The notes under the pieces: model-generated | The model's database searches: none | The model's input: the letters and a program-made list of their open reading frames with translations, nothing else | What the model was told of the DNA's origin: nothing | Made by a program: the position numbers and the translations under genes | Assembly (NCBI GenBank): GCA_903887775.1 | Contig: CAISRB010000012.1 | Location: forward strand, 124,001-188,000 | Source: an uncultured Bacteroidales bacterium | GTDB taxonomy: Bacteria; Bacteroidota; Bacteroidia; Bacteroidales; FEN-979 | Length of the DNA stretch: 64,000 bases | Direction of reading: 5' to 3' | In this document: in pieces, positions 48,002 to 55,745 of the stretch | Layout of the letters: every line of letters begins with the position of its first letter | How positions within the stretch are numbered: position 1 is the stretch's first letter

Positions 48002-48451
48002 ATGCTTGATTCTTTAAAAAAGATTGCAATTGGTTCTGATCACGCGGGCTACAAATTTAAGGAGTGTTTAAAGGAATATCTTCAGTCTCAACAATATATA
48101 ATTACAGATTTTGGCGCCTATTCAGAAGAGAGCATAGACTATCCTGATCCCATACATCTTCTGGCCAATGCTGTTAACAATAAAGAATTTGATAAAGGTA
48201 TAATTCTTTGCGGAAGCGGTAACGGCGTTGCGATGGTTGCCAACAAGTACAGAAAGGTTCGCGCCGCGGTTTGCTGGAATGAAGAAATCACAAGGTTGTC
48301 GCGTCAGCATAACGACGCCAATATTATAGCCCTACCTGCACGGTTTATTAGCAAGGAACAGGCGCTGAGTTTTTTGAAGACATTTCTGAACACTGATTTT
48401 GAAGGGGGAAGGCATTTAAGAAGAGTTGAAAAAATATCCCGAATCATATAA
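48002..48451 (+). CDS. rpiB: Ribose-5-phosphate isomerase B
   Basis: 149 residues, full length. The RpiB/LacAB motifs are GSDHAGYKFK (11-20) and ILCGSGNGVAM with catalytic Cys70; RLSRQHNDANIIALPAR contains the conserved phosphate-binding His/Arg region. It interconverts ribose 5-phosphate and ribulose 5-phosphate in the pentose phosphate pathway. It is followed after nine bases by lutB, so the two are probably co-transcribed from the -7 box at 47975. Confidence 0.95.
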   Translation: MLDSLKKIAIGSDHAGYKFKECLKEYLQSQQYIITDFGAYSEESIDYPDPIHLLANAVNNKEFDKGIILCGSGNGVAMVANKYRKVRAAVCWNEEITRLSRQHNDANIIALPARFISKEQALSFLKTFLNTDFEGGRHLRRVEKISRII

Positions 48452-48460
48452 ACTCCAGGC

Positions 48461-49852
48461 ATGAATCATGCACATCACAGGTTTCTTGAAGACGCCGGCA
48501 GGCGGGCTTTTGACAAGGAACAAAAACGAAGGCTGAATTTCAATATTGGCAGATATGATGCCGCGGTAACCCGGGGTTTAAGCCAGTTTAAGAATCTTGA
48601 ACTGGCTAAAAGAAGGGCTGCTAATATAAAATATAAGGTGATTAATAATCTGGACAAATACCTGGTTGAGTTTGAAAACAATTTCGAACGCATGGGGGGT
48701 AAGGTTATATGGGCTACGAGTGAAAAGGAAGCCCAGAAAGAGATCCTTAATATTATTAAAAAAGCGAAGGCACAGATCATTGTGAAGCAGAAATCGATGA
48801 TTTCAGAAGAGATAGAGATCAACGAAGTGCTTGAAAAAAACAAACGGGAAGTATTTGAAACTGATCTTGGGGAGTTCATTGTTCAGGTAGCCGGAGAGAA
48901 GCCGTATCATATTGTTACTCCGGCCATGCACAAATCAAAGGAAGATGTAGCCAGGCTCTTTCATGAGAAATTTGGCCTTCCCGAGAACAGCAGGCCCGAA
49001 GAGATAACGTTGTTTGTTCGGGACAAACTCCGCAAGGAATTTATCAGGGCCGATGTCGGAATTACAGGGGGAAATTTTCTTATAGCCGACATGGGGGCCG
49101 TTGTGCTTACCGAAAACGAAGGGAACGGCCTTCTATCGATTGCCTTTCCCCGGATACATATTGCTATTGTTGGAATCGAAAAGATCATTCCTTCCCTTGA
49201 GGACCTTGATTTGTTCCTTCCGCTTCTTGCTCATCACGGTACTGGCCAGCATATTACAGTGTATAACAATATCCTGCTTGGCCCCAAAACAGAATGGGAA
49301 GTTGACGGGCCGGAAGAAATGTACGTGATTTTGCTTGACAACCATCGTACAGATCTCCTGAAATTTAAAGAACAAAGAAAAGCCTTATCATGTATCCGTT
49401 GCGGGGCATGCCTGAACGGATGCCCGGTTTATAAAAGTATCGGAGGGTATACTTACGGTACAGTATATTCAGGCCCCATAGGTTCCGTAATATCTCCTCA
49501 CTTCAATGGATTCAAGGAGTATCATCATCTGAGTTTTGCTTCCAGCCTTTGTGGAAAATGCACAGAAGTATGCCCGGTGAAAATCCCCCTGCATGAATTA
49601 TTGTTGCATAACCGCAATGAGGCTGTTTCAAAAAAATATATTTCGTTTTTCTGGCGTCAGGCGAACAAGGGCTGGAAAATGGTCATGATGAGACGCTGGA
49701 TGCTTGATAAACCCGGAAGCAGGCTGAAAAACCGCATGATAAACAGGTTTGGCAAGAAACTCTGGGGGCCAGGGAGAACCCTTCCGAAAGTTGCACCGAA
49801 AAGTTTCAGGGAACTCTGGAAGGAAAGATCAGAATCTTCGCAGAATTTGTAA
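48461..49852 (+). CDS. lutB: LutB-type lactate-utilization iron-sulfur protein
   Basis: 463 residues. The N-terminal LUD domain (about 60-300; ITGGNFLIADMGAVVLTENEGN style core) is followed by two 4Fe-4S motifs, CIRCGACLNGCP (about 311-322) and CGKCTEVCP (about 365-373), and a basic C-terminal tail. LutB works with LutA and LutC to oxidise L-lactate to pyruvate. Here lutA and lutC are absent: rpiB is upstream and a convergent kinase gene overlaps its last 24 bases. The partners may be encoded elsewhere, or the protein may serve another electron-transfer reaction. Confidence 0.88.
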   Translation: MNHAHHRFLEDAGRRAFDKEQKRRLNFNIGRYDAAVTRGLSQFKNLELAKRRAANIKYKVINNLDKYLVEFENNFERMGGKVIWATSEKEAQKEILNIIKKAKAQIIVKQKSMISEEIEINEVLEKNKREVFETDLGEFIVQVAGEKPYHIVTPAMHKSKEDVARLFHEKFGLPENSRPEEITLFVRDKLRKEFIRADVGITGGNFLIADMGAVVLTENEGNGLLSIAFPRIHIAIVGIEKIIPSLEDLDLFLPLLAHHGTGQHITVYNNILLGPKTEWEVDGPEEMYVILLDNHRTDLLKFKEQRKALSCIRCGACLNGCPVYKSIGGYTYGTVYSGPIGSVISPHFNGFKEYHHLSFASSLCGKCTEVCPVKIPLHELLLHNRNEAVSKKYISFFWRQANKGWKMVMMRRWMLDKPGSRLKNRMINRFGKKLWGPGRTLPKVAPKSFRELWKERSESSQNL

Positions 49853-50707
49853 GATTGATCCCAGGTAACTGCACCCGAAAAGATTAAGATGGATAAGCAG
49901 GGGATAGAGTTTATACAGGTCGAGCCTGTTTCTCCATCCTTTTATAAGGGGATACTCCTCTTCATAAGAAGCATAAAATTCAGGGCTAAAACCCCCGAAT
50001 AAAGTCGACATGGCAAGGTCCACTTCACGATTTCCATAATAAACCGCAGGATCAATAAGGCATGCCTTTCCATCTTCCGACACAATGAAATTTCCGCTCC
50101 ACAGGTCGCCATGTACGAGACAGGGCGGCTCTTCAGGCAGCAGGTCGTCCAGTTTTACATATAATTTTTCGAAAAGATTTTCAACAGAAGGGTCCAATAA
50201 CCCTTTACGCAAAGCCAGCTTCACCTGCTTGTCGAGCCTTTCTTCAACGAAAAAATCCACCCAGACGGAATGATAGCAATTATTCTGGGCCAATGATCCC
50301 ATATAGTTATTGTAATCCAAACCGTATAATTCACCTTTTTGTTTATGGAGGCGGGCAAGATTTCTGCCAAAATCCTGAAAGAAATCTTTTATCTGAGGTG
50401 CCGGTTGAATGTATTCCATAAGAATAAAAGAGTGATCAGGAAGACGATCATAAGCGATAACGCCAGGAACCCTCAGGGTTCCGGCCATTGAAAGAAGTTT
50501 CAGGCCGCCGGCTTCAGTTTCAAACATTTTTGGAAAAGCATCACTGAGGTTGTATTTAAGACAGAAACTGCCGGCCGTTGTTTTAAGACAGTAAACCTCG
50601 TTGATAGATCCTCCCTGAAGGGGTTTTGCAGAAAGAATTTGTAAATCAGAATCCTGATGTTTTCTAAAGCAGGCAGAAAGTGCGTTCAGTATTTGCCCGG
50701 GGATCAT
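49829..50707 (-). CDS. Fructosamine-kinase family protein
   Basis: 292 residues from the ATG at 50707; an open frame to 50782 has no family similarity. The aminoglycoside-phosphotransferase-like kinase fold is visible: PLQGGSINEVYCLKT (glycine loop), FCLKYN (ATP Lys), FILMEYI hinge, LVHGDLWSGNF (catalytic loop with Asp) and CLIDPAVYYGNREVDLAM (DFG-equivalent Asp). LVHGDLWSGN and PAVYYGNRE are typical of fructosamine/ketosamine-3-kinases, which start repair of glycated proteins or metabolise ketosamines. It converges on lutB with a 24-base overlap; the sigma/anti-sigma pair lies upstream on the same strand. Confidence 0.87.
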   Translation of the reverse strand: MIPGQILNALSACFRKHQDSDLQILSAKPLQGGSINEVYCLKTTAGSFCLKYNLSDAFPKMFETEAGGLKLLSMAGTLRVPGVIAYDRLPDHSFILMEYIQPAPQIKDFFQDFGRNLARLHKQKGELYGLDYNNYMGSLAQNNCYHSVWVDFFVEERLDKQVKLALRKGLLDPSVENLFEKLYVKLDDLLPEEPPCLVHGDLWSGNFIVSEDGKACLIDPAVYYGNREVDLAMSTLFGGFSPEFYASYEEEYPLIKGWRNRLDLYKLYPLLIHLNLFGCSYLGSILQILRRF

Positions 50708-50720
50708 TGAAACTGTGAAT

Positions 50721-51134
50721 TCATAAAGCAAACCTGCGGGAAAACAATTTATCGATAATGAAAAGGAAACCCGCTGAAACACTTATAAGAAGGAAATATG
50801 TGATCAGCCGGGATGATAAAAGAACTTTCATGGAAATCCAGAACGGATGAAAAGCCTTGACAAGCATCCCTGAAAAATATTCTTTCCCATAGATGAAATT
50901 CAGATTCGGGATATCTGAAGAATACAGGATCAACGCTATTATTAACCCAACGCCAAGATATGGAATCAGGGATTTGAGCCACTCAAAGAAAGTCCGTTTA
51001 TGGGTTATCGTTGAAGGAAGGGGCTCAAGCCCGGTCATGACTTTATTTATAAACCCATCAGAAGGGCTTTCCAGCGGCATCTTCCGCAGAAGGCTTGCCA
51101 GGAAATCATCGTTTAACATTTCATCCGTATCCAT
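50721..51134 (-). CDS. Small membrane protein, likely anti-sigma factor
   Basis: 137 residues. A soluble acidic N-terminus (1-45, MDTDEMLNDDFLASLLRKMP) is followed by two membrane helices (about 55-72 YLGVGLIIALILY and 110-128 LITYFLLISVSAGFLFII). No named family is recognised. It lies 22 bases downstream of an ECF sigma gene on the same strand, and a short cytoplasmic N-terminus plus membrane anchor fits an anti-sigma factor. This is inferred from context and architecture only; no zinc-binding anti-sigma motif is seen. Confidence 0.55.
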   Translation of the reverse strand: MDTDEMLNDDFLASLLRKMPLESPSDGFINKVMTGLEPLPSTITHKRTFFEWLKSLIPYLGVGLIIALILYSSDIPNLNFIYGKEYFSGMLVKAFHPFWISMKVLLSSRLITYFLLISVSAGFLFIIDKLFSRRFAL

Positions 51135-51156
51135 ATCCGTTGTATTAAAAGCAGTG

Positions 51157-51723
51157 TCAATTCAGTCGTTGCGCCATCATCGCATTCATGTCATTATACA
51201 GTTTTTTCCTGATCCGGTGCAGCCGTACTTTGACGTTTGAAGCTGATAAACCCGTGATGCTGCTGATGTCCTCAATAGAGTTGTTGCCATGGTAAAACAA
51301 AGTGATCAGCAGATTATCCTCATCCGACAGGTTTTTTGTTGCTTTTAAAAGCAACGCCTGCTGTTCATTTTCATCAACCTCTTCAATACCAGGCCTTACG
51401 GATTCCTCAGAATAATTATAGATCACATAATTATCCATTGGAATTGTTTCCAGGATTCTCTTTCTTGTGTGAGAAACGGCTGCGTTATAAACAATGCGGT
51501 AAAGCCAGGTAGAAAACTTTGATTTATTTTCAAAGGACTTTAACGATTGATATGCTTTAACGAACGCATCCTGTGCGACCTCTTCAGCATCCTCGCGGTT
51601 ATTCAGAATTTTAAGAGCGATCGAAAATACCAGGTTCTTGTGTTTTGCAACCAGGGCAGCGTAGGCAGAAGAATCACCATTCAAGACCTTCTCAATGTAG
51701 AAATTGTCGTCCTGGTATTTCAT
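51157..51723 (-). CDS. ECF-type RNA polymerase sigma factor
   Basis: 188 residues. Region 2 (about 20-90) includes DAEEVAQDAFVKAYQSL and STWLYRIVYNAA, and region 4 (about 130-185) holds a helix-turn-helix with IEDISSITGLSASNVKVRLH. No region 1 or 3, so it is group 4 (extracytoplasmic function). It directs RNA polymerase to a stress or envelope regulon, probably including its own operon with the membrane protein at 50721. It is divergent from the T9SS protein gene at 51892, which could be a target, though that gene has a housekeeping-type -7 box. Confidence 0.92.
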   Translation of the reverse strand: MKYQDDNFYIEKVLNGDSSAYAALVAKHKNLVFSIALKILNNREDAEEVAQDAFVKAYQSLKSFENKSKFSTWLYRIVYNAAVSHTRKRILETIPMDNYVIYNYSEESVRPGIEEVDENEQQALLLKATKNLSDEDNLLITLFYHGNNSIEDISSITGLSASNVKVRLHRIRKKLYNDMNAMMAQRLN

Positions 51724-51852
51724 GTGGAATTTAGACGTTTAAGCCTGGTTCAGGTTACAAATCATCTTTAAATTTTACCCCTATTCCTGTTCCTGGGAAA
51801 CAAGAAGGGACCCCGAATATACAAAACCTATTAGAAACCAGGGTGTTTTTTG

Positions 51853-51860
51853 TAATTTTG
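51853..51860 (+). promoter_or_regulatory. Bacteroidota -7 box of the T9SS protein gene
   Basis: TAATTTTG matches TAnnTTTG and ends 31 bases before the TTG start at 51892. Confidence 0.5.
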
Positions 51861-51891
51861 TATAAACGGAAATAAAAACCAGTCAGACACT

Positions 51892-53265
51892 TTGTTAAGG
51901 AAATATTCGGTACTTCAATTGTTTATTTTGGGTTTATCGCTTTCGCTGGCCGGGCATACTGAACAATTGCTGTTCACTGCAAAGGCATATGCTTATCCGG
52001 ATACCATTTGCCAGGGACAGCATTCACAGCTTTTAGTAATCATTCAGGGTGGGCCTGGTTCGTATACCTATTTATGGTCTCCCGCGGCCACTCTGTCGAA
52101 TCCCGCCATCTCCAATCCTGTTGCGACGCCTCTTGTAAATACGATGTATCATGTTGTGGTTCAGGACCAATGGTTAAATTCATCCACGGACAGCATAATG
52201 GTTTACGTGCAAACCAACCCCCTGCCTCCTTCTCAAATTTACGGCCCGGCTAATGTTTGCGCCGATACTATTTGTGATTATTATATCAACCCGGTCGAAG
52301 GGGCTACATCATATTCATGGACAGTGCCGTCAGGAGCGATAATAAAATCAGGACAGAATACCCCTGCCATTCATCTTGAATGGGGAAGTGTTTCCGGTAC
52401 AGTGTCTGTAATCATTACGAATAATTGCGGAGCCGGTGTCCCTGGTGTACTTGCTGTCAACGTTACATCTGTTCCTTCTGTCCCTCAGGAAATCGATGGA
52501 CCTTCCCATATATGCCCTTATGATACCGGATATTATTTTACAGATCCTGTTCCTTATGCAGTGAATTACAACTGGATCATTCCGGGAGATGCAGTCATTC
52601 TCAGCGGTGAAGGGACCACCTCGGTCAGGATAAAATGGGGTATGAGGGACGGAAATATCGGTGTCGGGGCTGAAAATTCATGCGGGGCCGGACCGTCAAT
52701 TACAAAAACCGTTGTACTGGATTCGCTTCCTGCCAGCGCAGATGCCATTGACGGACCGGATACGGTATGCATCGGGAAAGGAGGGTATAACTATTTTATC
52801 ACGCCTTTAAAGTTTGCAACAACTTATGGCTGGACATTGCCCCAGGGAGCATTCATTGTTTCCGGAGAACTTACTAATAGTATTACTGTGGATTTTGGAA
52901 TGAATGCCACATCCGGGCCCATTACGGTTTTCGGCATTAATGACTGCGGTAACGGCCTGGCATCAAGTGAACAAATCGTTACAAGAACCTGCAGCGGTCT
53001 TGACGCATTTAATACCGGTTCTGAAATAACGATTGCCCCAAATCCGGTTTCCGAAAAAATATTGATCCACAGCAAAGGCCATGAGAACCATTATGAAGTC
53101 ATAATCGTTAATCAACTCGGGGAAATAGTTTATCATACCCTCCTTGCTGTTCCAGGACAGGGGCATTTCTTTGAGATTGACGCGAGGAGATTCCCGCACG
53201 GAATGATATATTTGAAAATGTTTAATGAGGACGTTTCGTTTACCGCAAAACTGATGGTTCTATGA
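51892..53265 (+). CDS. T9SS-secreted protein with PKD-like repeats
   Basis: 457 residues from a TTG start at 51892; no ATG is in frame before the signal peptide (LFILGLSLSLAG). After a first Ig-like unit (about 30-105) come three PKD-like repeats of about 85 residues, each with a GP..VC opening, Y.W..P..A.I.SG, and N.CG.G (for example ATSYSWTVPSGAIIKSG, AVNYNWIIPGDAVILSG and ATTYGWTLPQGAFIVSG). The last 75 residues (ITIAPNPVSEKILIHSKG to FTAKLMVL) form a T9SS type A sorting domain. Probably a surface adhesin or stalk; no catalytic site is visible. Confidence 0.83.
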   Translation: MLRKYSVLQLFILGLSLSLAGHTEQLLFTAKAYAYPDTICQGQHSQLLVIIQGGPGSYTYLWSPAATLSNPAISNPVATPLVNTMYHVVVQDQWLNSSTDSIMVYVQTNPLPPSQIYGPANVCADTICDYYINPVEGATSYSWTVPSGAIIKSGQNTPAIHLEWGSVSGTVSVIITNNCGAGVPGVLAVNVTSVPSVPQEIDGPSHICPYDTGYYFTDPVPYAVNYNWIIPGDAVILSGEGTTSVRIKWGMRDGNIGVGAENSCGAGPSITKTVVLDSLPASADAIDGPDTVCIGKGGYNYFITPLKFATTYGWTLPQGAFIVSGELTNSITVDFGMNATSGPITVFGINDCGNGLASSEQIVTRTCSGLDAFNTGSEITIAPNPVSEKILIHSKGHENHYEVIIVNQLGEIVYHTLLAVPGQGHFFEIDARRFPHGMIYLKMFNEDVSFTAKLMVL

Positions 53266-53339
53266 TCTTCTGCTGTAACCTATGATAAACATCTGCGTCA
53301 TAAAGGTTGAATACACAAAAACCCTAAACACAAACGGAT

Positions 53340-53684
53340 ATGAACGCAGAAGTTATTGTACCGATCACAGTTTTTGCCGCGATCTTCGGTATTGTTTACA
53401 TCGCACTCCGGCACAAAGAACGGATAACACTGATCAAAACAGGGGGTAATGCTTCCAGCCTTGAAACAAAGGGCAATATCCTCGGATCACTCAAATGGGG
53501 AATGATCTTTATAGGTATCGGCCTTGGCATTATTGCAGGAAAAATTATTTCAACCTCAACCAGCATGGAAGAAGAAGCTGCCTTTTTTTCAATGATTTGC
53601 CTGTTCGGCGGCGTAGCATTAATGATATTCTATATTATTGCAAACCGGTTTAAAGGGAAAATCAAAACCGAAAATAACCAGTGA
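53340..53684 (+). CDS. DUF6249 small membrane protein
   Basis: 114 residues, with three hydrophobic segments (about 6-24 VIVPITVFAAIFGIVYIA; 50-68; 82-102). The juxtamembrane stretch RHKERITLIKTG and the central LKWGMIFIGIGLGIIAG are the DUF6249 pattern. The function is unknown; in Bacteroidota these genes often sit near ECF sigma genes, and one is encoded 1.6 kb away here. A strong hairpin terminator follows at 53706. Confidence 0.75.
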   Translation: MNAEVIVPITVFAAIFGIVYIALRHKERITLIKTGGNASSLETKGNILGSLKWGMIFIGIGLGIIAGKIISTSTSMEEEAAFFSMICLFGGVALMIFYIIANRFKGKIKTENNQ

Positions 53685-53705
53685 TTTTTTTTCATCAGGT
53701 TTTTA

Positions 53706-53734
53706 TGGCCGGCTGTGAATAACCGGCCATTTTT
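53706..53734 (+). terminator. Intrinsic terminator between convergent genes
   Basis: A perfect stem TGGCCGG/CCGGCCA with a ten-base loop, followed by TTTTTATTT. It ends the DUF6249 transcript, and its A-run on the other side may also serve the convergent thpR gene. Confidence 0.85.
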
Positions 53735-54293
53735 ATTTCCCGAATGGAAACTTCCCGAGCACTATATAGCGGGGCCCCTCCTTCTGCAGTATACTTTCAT
53801 ATAAGATGCATTCTTCAGTTTGTATTATGCCTGAATGAAGCTCGCGGTTCGCATCTATAACTTTTTGAAACAATGGCTTGTCTTTAAGAAATTTTATCCT
53901 TCCCAGGGTAAGGTGAGGTACTGTATTCTGACGGCCGGATTCAAAACCAAACTGCTCCATTTCTTTTTGTATGGTTTTCATAAAACCGGCCAATGTCTCA
54001 GAGGGATCAATCCCTGACCAGACCACCCTGGGCTGATAACGGCTTCCAAAGATGCCGAGCCCTGACAGGCGGAAATTGAGAAACCCCCTGTTTCGGGCAA
54101 TATTACCAAGTGAAAGCGAAATGCCAGGTAAAAGGCTTTCGCTGGTTTCTCCGAAAAATTTAACAGTTATATGGATATTATGCTCTTCAACCCATTTAAT
54201 ATTCTCGGAATTCAGTGCCGACCTGATCTCCCTGAATGATTTCATGAATTTCTCACCAGGGTCGATTTTTATTGCAGCAAATATGCGTTTCAT
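53733..54293 (-). CDS. thpR: RNA 2',3'-cyclic phosphodiesterase
   Basis: 186 residues of the 2H phosphoesterase (LigT) family. Both HxTx motifs are present: HITV at 41-44 and HLTL at 127-130. MKRIFAAIKID is the typical N-terminus. The enzyme opens 2',3'-cyclic phosphate ends of RNA (formerly called 2'-5' RNA ligase). It is divergent from tRNA-Ala; the short spacer holds the tRNA promoter. Confidence 0.93.
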   Translation of the reverse strand: MKRIFAAIKIDPGEKFMKSFREIRSALNSENIKWVEEHNIHITVKFFGETSESLLPGISLSLGNIARNRGFLNFRLSGLGIFGSRYQPRVVWSGIDPSETLAGFMKTIQKEMEQFGFESGRQNTVPHLTLGRIKFLKDKPLFQKVIDANRELHSGIIQTEECILYESILQKEGPRYIVLGKFPFGK

Positions 54294-54337
54294 GCGAGGA
54301 TGTTGTGTTATAATGTAGCTGCAAAGTAAAAAATTTT

Positions 54338-54345
54338 TATTTTTG
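54338..54345 (+). promoter_or_regulatory. Promoter -7 box of tRNA-Ala
   Basis: TATTTTTG matches TAnnTTTG and ends nine bases before the first tRNA base. Confidence 0.6.
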
Positions 54346-54354
54346 CAGCCCCAA

Positions 54355-54428
54355 GGGGTATTAGCTCAGTTGGCTAGAGCGTTAGACTGGCAGTCTAAAG
54401 GTCAGGGGTTCGACTCCCCTATACTCCA
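54355..54428 (+). tRNA. tRNA-Ala (anticodon GGC), insertion site of the element
   Basis: A complete cloverleaf of 74 bases. The acceptor stem GGGGTAT/ATACTCC contains the G3-U70 pair, the main identity signal for alanyl-tRNA synthetase. The D arm is AGCTCAGTTGGCTAGAGC; the anticodon arm TTAGA-CTGGCAG-TCTAA gives GGC; the T arm is CAGGGGTTCGACTCCCCT in register; the discriminator is A. CCA is not encoded. It reads GCC (and probably GCU) codons. Its last 14 bases form part of the 15-base attL core of the adjoining element, which left the tRNA intact. Confidence 0.95.
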
Positions 54429-54429
54429 C
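54415..54429 (+). other. attL core (tRNA side)
   Basis: TCCCCTATACTCCAC, the T-stem and acceptor end of tRNA-Ala. It is identical to 59906-59920; the bases on both sides differ. Confidence 0.9.
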
Positions 54430-54443
54430 AGGCTATTTACATG

Positions 54444-54485
54444 AAAGCCCTGTATTTATTGAGAATGCAAGGCTTTTTTCTTTTT
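54444..54485 (+). terminator. Element-borne terminator just after tRNA-Ala
   Basis: Stem AAAGCC (54444-54449) / GGCTTT (54471-54476), followed by a T-rich run to 54485, on the tRNA strand. It lies inside the element and could replace the tRNA terminator displaced to the far side. Confidence 0.55.
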
Positions 54486-54487
54486 GA

Positions 54488-54508
54488 TTGCAGAAACATT
54501 GCAGAAAC
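54488..54508 (+). repeat. Left pair of TTGCAGAAAC repeats (putative integrase arm sites)
   Basis: Two direct copies of TTGCAGAAAC at 54488-54497 and 54499-54508. The same pair recurs near the right end at 59769 in the same orientation. Paired short repeats flanking the core at both ends are the layout of arm-type binding sites for tyrosine integrases. Confidence 0.65.
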
Positions 54509-54537
54509 TATCTTCATTTTTAGCCTGTTTTTTCTTT

Positions 54538-54819
54538 TTAGTCTTCAATCTCTTCTTCCGAATTTGATATTTTGCCGAATACTTTACCTTCAGCCCGGGT
54601 TAATTGAATAATGAAATATTCCTTCTTCAACTCTTCAACTTCCAGGGCTGAAAATTTCTTTTTAATCCCTTCAATTTCTGCATAAAACATTCCTTTCTCA
54701 TTCTGATCAGGCCTGACTAACATAGAGAAATTTTTAGTTGTCATTAATTTTTGAAGCCTTTTAACTTCCTTAATATTCCCTGAAGCAATGGCATTTATTA
54801 ATAATCTCCGGGTGTTCAT
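54538..54819 (-). CDS. Small element protein, N-terminus related to the next gene
   Basis: 93 residues; no known family. The N-terminus MNTRRLLINAIASGNIKEVK resembles that of the 167-residue gene at 54816 (MENRKEIIEALTSGNLKKIK), suggesting a duplicated short helical motif. The middle (MLVRPDQNEKGMFYAEIEG) looks beta-rich and the end is acidic (NSEEEIED). Its ATG overlaps the upstream stop by four bases (ATGA), so translation is coupled. It is the last gene of the element operon, next to attL. Confidence 0.6.
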   Translation of the reverse strand: MNTRRLLINAIASGNIKEVKRLQKLMTTKNFSMLVRPDQNEKGMFYAEIEGIKKKFSALEVEELKKEYFIIQLTRAEGKVFGKISNSEEEIED

Positions 54820-55319
54820 AGATTGTCTGGTATTAGTTTTTCTTCAGCCCTTATCCATTCATCTATTTCCTTACCTGATCTAAAGGATATCCCCTTCATT
54901 TTTTTAGATAAATATGCTATTTCCAGAAGTTCTTTCAATATTTCCTGATATTTTCTTTCAGCTGTCATTGTTGGATCAGGTGGAATATAGGCTTCTGAAT
55001 GTTCAGGGAATTTTGTATTAACATAGAAACCCATTGCCATTACCTGATAATCATATTTGACAATTAAGGAAGCAAAGTCTTCATGTGATAGGTTTAAATA
55101 TTTTCCTGATTGCATCCAGACTTTCCCCTTTTGATAAAGCCCCAGCAAAGGAAGGTTCCATGTATTTGCACAGACTTTACTTTCAGCATCTAAGTAGTTT
55201 AAATGAGCAAAGCCTATATTACCACCCTGTTTTTTTTCTTCATCAGCTTTTTTGAATTCTTTAATTTTTTTCAAATTGCCGGAAGTCAAAGCTTCAATTA
55301 TTTCTTTCCTGTTTTCCAT
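54816..55319 (-). CDS. Element protein of unknown function
   Basis: 167 residues from ATG 55319; an open frame reaches 55358 but this start gives the N-terminus shared with the 93-residue neighbour. No known family is recognised. The N-terminal 30 residues are charged and helical (SGNLKKIKEFKKADEEKK). The middle has WNLPLLGLYQKGKVWMQSGK and the C-terminus KKMKGISFRSGKEIDEWIRA. Its start lies 26 bases inside the end of the TerS-like gene, and its stop overlaps the next ATG by four bases, so the three are probably translated together. In satellites, genes after terS often redirect packaging, but nothing in this sequence shows that. Confidence 0.6.
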   Translation of the reverse strand: MENRKEIIEALTSGNLKKIKEFKKADEEKKQGGNIGFAHLNYLDAESKVCANTWNLPLLGLYQKGKVWMQSGKYLNLSHEDFASLIVKYDYQVMAMGFYVNTKFPEHSEAYIPPDPTMTAERKYQEILKELLEIAYLSKKMKGISFRSGKEIDEWIRAEEKLIPDNL

Positions 55320-55698
55320 TGTTTTCAAATCTTTCAAGAATTTCTTCACATAAAGCATTTATCCTGTCATCGGAAAGACTTTCAATGATCTTCAATTCAT
55401 TCACATATCCCCCCAGGTGTTTCATCAGCATATCATAAGCCTTCAGCCTGTTTGATTCTGAATCAGCTTTAAGGGCCAAAGCCCGGATTTCCTTTACAAC
55501 TTCTGAAACAGTTAATTCAGTTTTCTGGCTGATATTTTTCCGGTGCTTTTCAATTGCTTTCTGAATTTCAACATTTTTCAACAATCTTTGACCTATGGAA
55601 TAAGCTGTTTTTTTTGAATATCCGGCCCGGATTGCTGATTCACTTGCATTCCCGGTCTTCAGGTATTCACTTACAAATATTGACTGTCTTTCATTCAT
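55294..55698 (-). CDS. Terminase small subunit-like protein
   Basis: 134 residues with the Terminase_2 (phage TerS) pattern: NERQSIFVSEYLKTGNASES (residues 2-21), AIRAGYSKKTAYSIGQRLLK, then a helical region ending LKAYDMLMKHLGGYVNE. The N-terminal helix-turn-helix recognises DNA packaging sites in phages. No large terminase, portal or capsid gene is present in the element. A TerS without TerL is the classical mark of satellites that redirect a helper phage's packaging machine, but lone TerS-like proteins can also be plain DNA-binding regulators. The gene starts 47 bases after the replication gene. Confidence 0.75.
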   Translation of the reverse strand: MNERQSIFVSEYLKTGNASESAIRAGYSKKTAYSIGQRLLKNVEIQKAIEKHRKNISQKTELTVSEVVKEIRALALKADSESNRLKAYDMLMKHLGGYVNELKIIESLSDDRINALCEEILERFENNGKQERNN

Positions 55699-55745
55699 AG
55701 CAGGATAAGATTTCTTATCTTTTTAGTACACAATAAAGAGGGTCT

